This document shows positions 59,641 to 64,000 of a stretch of DNA of 64,000 nucleotides, one piece after another. Position 1 is the stretch's first letter; every line of letters begins with the position of its first letter. The DNA comes from Acidimicrobiaceae bacterium (GTDB lineage Bacteria > Actinomycetota > Acidimicrobiia > Acidimicrobiales > RAAP-2): the NCBI GenBank assembly GCA_003132205.1, contig PKWY01000027.1, positions 154,340 to 218,339 of the forward strand. The letters run 5' to 3'. A program made the translations under genes and the position numbers. The notes beneath the pieces were generated by a model. It was given only the letters and a program-made list of their open reading frames with translations, did no database searches and was not told the origin of the DNA.

Positions 59641-60131
59641 CCAAGACCCAACGCCAGCATCGGATTGGCGAATTGATCGAGCGAGAGGTGATCTCGACGG
59701 CCGCCCAATTGGTGACTCGCCTGCAGTTCGAAGGCATCTCGGCGACCCAGGCGACCGTCACCCGCGATCTCCAGGAACTCGGCACCATCAAGATCCGTGA
59801 CGAGCACGGTACGCGACGCATCGTGGTGGCGACCGCGGCGAAGTCGAGCCCGGCGCCCCTTGACCACCTGCGTCGGATGATGGGCGAGTGGGTGGTCTCG
59901 GTGGAGAGCTCGGCGAACCTCGTCGTGGTGCGCACCCCGCCGGGTTGCGCCCACGTCGTCGCCTCCGCGCTCGACCGCAGCGCGTTCGACGGGGTGCTCG
60001 GCAGTGTCGCCGGAGATGACACAATCTTGGTGATAGCGAGCGAGGAACGTGGCGGGCTCTTGCTCGCGCGTGAATTCCGCGCGCTCGCGGGTCTCGATGA
60101 GTTGACATTGTCAACAGTGAAAGGCAGTTAG
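59637..60131 (+). CDS. argR: Arginine repressor
   Basis: RQHRIGELIEREVISTAAQLVTRLQFEGISATQATVTRDLQELGTIKIR. Confidence 0.96.
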   Translation: MTKTQRQHRIGELIEREVISTAAQLVTRLQFEGISATQATVTRDLQELGTIKIRDEHGTRRIVVATAAKSSPAPLDHLRRMMGEWVVSVESSANLVVVRTPPGCAHVVASALDRSAFDGVLGSVAGDDTILVIASEERGGLLLAREFRALAGLDELTLSTVKGS

Positions 60132-60133
60132 TG

Positions 60134-61357
60134 ATGGCAAAGCGTGTTGTTCTCGCCTACAGCGGCGGACTTGACACATCGGTGGCGGTTCGTTGGATGA
60201 TTGAAGAGTGGGGCGTGGAGGTGGTCTGCGTTCTCGTGAACGTCGGCCAGGACGCCGACAGCTCCGAGAGTTTCGACGACATCAAGGCTCGCGCCCTCGC
60301 CGCCGGTGCTCTCGACTGCGTCCTGGTGGACGCGCGAGCCGAGATGGCCGAGGAGTTCTGCGCCAGCGCGATCTTCGCCAACGCCCGCTACGAAGGGAAG
60401 TACCCGTTGGTCTCGGCGCTCTCGCGTCCCGTGATCGTGCGCCATCTCGTCGATCAGGCGCGCAAGTTCAACGCGACCGCCGTGGCGCACGGCTGCACCG
60501 GCAAGGGCAACGACCAGGTCCGCTTCGAGGTCGGCACCCACGCGCTTGCCCCGGACCTCGAGGTGCTGGCGCCCGCTCGAAACTGGGGGCTCACCCGAGC
60601 CGACTCGATTGACTACGCCGACAAGTGGAACATTCCCATCATGGCCACCAAGGACAAGATCTACTCGATCGACGAGAACCTCTGGGGCCGGGCCGTTGAG
60701 TGCGGTGCCATGGAGGATCCGTGGGCCGCGCCGCCTGAAGAGCCGATGACTCTTACGCGGGTGAGAAACAGCGAGCCGGTCGAGTTGACCATCAGCTTCT
60801 CCGAGGGACTTCCCGTCGCGATCGACGGCGTGGACATGGCACTCGCCGATCTCATCAAGGTCCTTAATGACCGCGCTGGCTCCACGGGTTTCGGGCGCCT
60901 CGACATGGTGGAGAACCGACGCGTGGGCATCAAGAGCCGGGAGGTGTACGAGTGCCCCGCCGCGCTGGCCATCATCGGCGCGCACGCCGACCTCGAGGAC
61001 CTCGTGCTCGAACGCGACGTGCACCACGAGAAGGCCCGCCTGGAGACGAGGTGGGCCGAACTGGTCTACGACGGGTTCTGGTTCTCGCCGCTCAAAGAGG
61101 CGCTCGACGCGTTCATGGCCGATACCCAGCGTCACGTCACGGGTGACGTGCGCGTGCTCTTCCAAGCTCCGGGCATGATGCGGATCACCGGACGTCGAAG
61201 CCCTAAGGCGCTCTACGACCACGGTCTTGCGACTTACGACGCCGAAGACACCTTCCAACACGCTGACTCCGAGGGATACGTGAAGATCTACGGACTCGGG
61301 GTGAAGACCTGGGCGGCCCGCCAGGGCGCGAAGAACGCGACGCCCCCAAGCTCATGA
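60134..61357 (+). CDS. argG: Argininosuccinate synthase
   Basis: MAKRVVLAYSGGLDTSVAVRWM, AHGCTGKGNDQVRFE, NLWGRAVECGAMEDPW. Confidence 0.98.
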   Translation: MAKRVVLAYSGGLDTSVAVRWMIEEWGVEVVCVLVNVGQDADSSESFDDIKARALAAGALDCVLVDARAEMAEEFCASAIFANARYEGKYPLVSALSRPVIVRHLVDQARKFNATAVAHGCTGKGNDQVRFEVGTHALAPDLEVLAPARNWGLTRADSIDYADKWNIPIMATKDKIYSIDENLWGRAVECGAMEDPWAAPPEEPMTLTRVRNSEPVELTISFSEGLPVAIDGVDMALADLIKVLNDRAGSTGFGRLDMVENRRVGIKSREVYECPAALAIIGAHADLEDLVLERDVHHEKARLETRWAELVYDGFWFSPLKEALDAFMADTQRHVTGDVRVLFQAPGMMRITGRRSPKALYDHGLATYDAEDTFQHADSEGYVKIYGLGVKTWAARQGAKNATPPSS

Positions 61358-62730
61358 CCCTTTGGAGCGGGAGGTTCTCGACCTCAATGGACGCAACCCT
61401 CTGGGACCTCTCCGAGAGTTACTCCTTCGACCACGTCCTCTATCACCACGACATCATGGGAACCAAGGCTCACGTGCGCGGACTGCATGCCAGCGGTCTG
61501 CTCAGTGAGGAAGAGCTCGAGCAACTCATGGTGACGCTGGATGACATTGAAGCCGAGTTCGACCGCGGCGTCTTCGTGCGCTCGGGCTCCGACGAAGACA
61601 TTCACATGGCCATCGAACGTCGCGCCACCGAACTGGCGGGTGACGTGGGGGCCAAGATCCACACGTCGAGGAGCCGTAACGACCAAGTCGCCACCACGCT
61701 GCGGCTGTTCACGCGCGACGCGCTCGTGCAGGTCGCGACGGCCACTCTTCAGTTGGTACGCGCCCTCCACGAAGTGGGAGAGAGGAATCCGGGAGCGTAC
61801 CTGCCGGGCTACACGCACCTGCAACGAGCCCAGCCGGTGCTGCTCTCGCATCACTTGAACGCCCACGCGTGGTCGTTGCTCCGTGACGTCGACCGCTTGG
61901 CGGACAACCGTGACCGGATGAACGTGTCGCCGCTCGGCGCCGGAGCGTTGGCGGGCACGTCGCTGCCGATTCAGCCCGCGTTCACGGCGGAACTGCTCGG
62001 ATTCAAGGAGCCGTTCGCGAACTCCATGGACGCCGTCAGCGATCGGGACTTCGTCGCCGAGACGCTCTTCGACATCGCCATGATCGGAATCCACTTGTCG
62101 CGCATGGGCGAGGAACTTGTCCTGTGGACGAGCGCGGAGTTCAGCTTCGCCACGCTGGGCGACGACTTCACCACCGGCTCTTCGATGCTGCCCCAGAAGA
62201 AGAACAGCGACGTCGCCGAACTGGCGAGGGGAAAGGCCGGTCGCTTGGTGGGTAACCTCACGGGACTCCTCGTGACGCTGAAGGGCCTGCCGCTTTCGTA
62301 CAACCGTGACCTGCAAGAGGACAAGGAACCGCTCTTCGATTCGTTGCGCAACGTTCTTCTCGTGCTCGCGGCGCTCGCGGGAACGTACCATTCGCTGACC
62401 TTCAACGCGACGCGCGCCGCCGAGGCGGCGGACGACCCCTTCCTCGTCGCCATCGATATCGCCGAGAAACTCGTAGAGGAGGGCGTCCCGTTTCGCCAGG
62501 CTCACGAGGAAGTTGGGAAACTGGTGGGCGAGGCGGTGAGCAGTCACGTCTCGCTGCGTGACGTGGTCGAGGCGAACGAGAGGTACGCACGATTCGTAAA
62601 TCTCTTCGAGACGGGCACTGCGCTGCAGCAGCGTCGTTCCCCTGGGGGGTCAGGGCCGATTGCGGCCCCCGAACAGGCCAGACGGCTTCACGATGCGGTC
62701 GAGCAACTGACGAGGCGACTGGAGTCCTAG
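61354..62730 (+). CDS. argH: Argininosuccinate lyase
   Basis: LWSGRFSTSMDATLWDLSESYSFD, HTSRSRNDQVATTLRL, GSSMLPQKKNSDVAELARGKAGR. Confidence 0.98.
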   Translation: MTLWSGRFSTSMDATLWDLSESYSFDHVLYHHDIMGTKAHVRGLHASGLLSEEELEQLMVTLDDIEAEFDRGVFVRSGSDEDIHMAIERRATELAGDVGAKIHTSRSRNDQVATTLRLFTRDALVQVATATLQLVRALHEVGERNPGAYLPGYTHLQRAQPVLLSHHLNAHAWSLLRDVDRLADNRDRMNVSPLGAGALAGTSLPIQPAFTAELLGFKEPFANSMDAVSDRDFVAETLFDIAMIGIHLSRMGEELVLWTSAEFSFATLGDDFTTGSSMLPQKKNSDVAELARGKAGRLVGNLTGLLVTLKGLPLSYNRDLQEDKEPLFDSLRNVLLVLAALAGTYHSLTFNATRAAEAADDPFLVAIDIAEKLVEEGVPFRQAHEEVGKLVGEAVSSHVSLRDVVEANERYARFVNLFETGTALQQRRSPGGSGPIAAPEQARRLHDAVEQLTRRLES

Positions 62731-62810
62731 GGACGTTCAGGGTGTCACATCCGTGAGTGAGTCTGGTTGTGCCGCGATGTCGGCGGACTTCGAACCTACA
62801 GTGAGGAAGC

Positions 62811-64000
62811 ATGACTCAGCGTCTCTTAACCCCGTCAAAAATCACGGCGTGGTTGGAGTGCGCCCATTTTCTTTCCCTGAGGAACCAGGTCGACGCCGGA
62901 ACGCTGCAGATCAGTTCCACTCCTTTGGGTTCGCTCGCCGAGCTGCTGGTCGAAAAGGGATCAACGCACGAACGGAACTGTCTCCAGGATCTGGAGAATC
63001 AAGGCCGCTCGGTCTACCAGGTGCCCGGACGCAACCCCGATGAGTCCTTCGAGGGGTGGGTGGCCCGTATTGGCAACCCGATGGAGCGAGGGCACGACGT
63101 CATCTATCAAATGCCCTTCGCGCACGAAGGGATTCGGGGTATTGCTGACTTTCTCGTCCGTGTCGACGACCACGAGGAGTGTTATGCCCGTTACGAGCCG
63201 ATAGACGCCAAACTCGCTCGATCCGAAGGAAAACCTGGCCACGTCCTGCAGCTCTGCTTCTACGCGGACGCGATCGACGCGCTCACGGGACGAGCGCCGA
63301 GATCGATGCATCTCTGGCTCGGCACCGGCGTGCAGGAGTCATTGGTGGTCGAGCAGTTTCGTCCGTATTGGCGTCGGTTGCGCCGCCAACTCACCGAACT
63401 CCTGAATCAGGAGGTCTCCTTCGCCACCAAGCCCCAACCATGCGACCACTGCGACTACTGCGAGTTCAAGGAACGCTGCGAGAGCGAGTGGCGCAGCGAA
63501 GACTCCCTTGTGTACGTGGCCAATATTCGCCCACCCGAGCGTGACGCGTTGGAGAAGATCGACGTTCGAACCGTCGTCGAACTTGCTGGGCGCAGGGATC
63601 CCGTCCCGAACCTGCACGACGAGAACCTCGGGCGGTTGATCCGCCAGGCCGCGCTCCAGGTCTCCTCTCGCATGAACCCCGAGTCGGCTCCGGCCTACGA
63701 GCTGGTGGAACCGGCGGAAGATCCAGTCTTCGGGCACGGTTTCAGCCTGCTCCCACGACCCGACGACGGGGACATATTCTTCGATTTCGAGGGTCATCCA
63801 TTCTGGACGCCGCAAGACGACCTGTTCTTCCTGAGTGGCCTCTTCCTGGGCGAATCGAGCGGTGAATGGGCGTACGACGCCAGGTGGGCGCACGACCTCG
63901 AACAGCAGCGATCGATGATCAAGGAGCTCGTGGAGTTCTTCGCGAATCGACGCAAGGAATTCCCGGGCATGCACGTCTATCACTACAACCACACCGAGCG
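62811..64000 (+). CDS. TM0106-family RecB-like nuclease (possible helicase continuation), 3' partial
   Basis: Open frame to window end, absent from the ORF track: MTQRLLTPSKITAWLECAHFLSLRNQV, RGIADFLVRVD, PIDAKLARSEGKPGHVLQLCFYADA, CDHCDYCEFKERCE, DIFFDFEGHPF. Confidence 0.85.
   Translation, partial: MTQRLLTPSKITAWLECAHFLSLRNQVDAGTLQISSTPLGSLAELLVEKGSTHERNCLQDLENQGRSVYQVPGRNPDESFEGWVARIGNPMERGHDVIYQMPFAHEGIRGIADFLVRVDDHEECYARYEPIDAKLARSEGKPGHVLQLCFYADAIDALTGRAPRSMHLWLGTGVQESLVVEQFRPYWRRLRRQLTELLNQEVSFATKPQPCDHCDYCEFKERCESEWRSEDSLVYVANIRPPERDALEKIDVRTVVELAGRRDPVPNLHDENLGRLIRQAALQVSSRMNPESAPAYELVEPAEDPVFGHGFSLLPRPDDGDIFFDFEGHPFWTPQDDLFFLSGLFLGESSGEWAYDARWAHDLEQQRSMIKELVEFFANRRKEFPGMHVYHYNHTE

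Noticed and set aside
61384-62547. 387-aa minus-strand ORF opposite argH
   Set aside because: High-GC antisense shadow of a well-conserved ArgH.

Overview
The window is a dense, high-GC, mostly plus-strand bacterial chromosomal segment. Its gene content (mIHF, degenerate PriA, NfuA-type protein, caa3-type CtaG, PyrR-led pyr operon) points to Actinobacteria, possibly Acidimicrobiia; that assignment is inference. I see no tRNA, rRNA, CRISPR array, prophage or transposon. In order it holds: the end of a sugar ABC transporter and an SDR; a menaquinone cluster (menE, menB, menA, menH, menD) with an embedded sulfatase; ccdA and tyrS; a NifU-type protein; aroC-aroK-aroB-aroQ, efp, nusB; a cytochrome oxidase locus with an unusual SCO1-membrane fusion, CtaG and an extra cupredoxin; the pyr operon, mIHF, gmk, rpoZ, coaBC, metK, priA; def-fmt-rpe-ribD-ribBA-ribH; a two-component system; infC-rpmI-rplT, an rRNA methyltransferase, pheST; argC-argB-argF-argR-argG-argH; and the start of a RecB-like nuclease that runs off the window. 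Main second-look items: (1) a recurring TANNNT-N6-ATG/GTG start architecture implying leaderless mRNAs at about 16 operon-leading genes; (2) a canonical PyrR-binding hairpin overlapping the pyrR Shine-Dalgarno; (3) an apparent 1-nt insertion frameshifting carB; (4) the SCO1 fusion and the CuA-like cupredoxin lacking the second His; (5) a leaderless 5-codon uORF coupled to a response regulator; (6) infC starting at ATC; (7) convergent genes sharing palindromic CTAG/TTAA stops; (8) a frameshifted GT-C glycosyltransferase remnant. All family calls come from reading motifs by eye; no searches were run.
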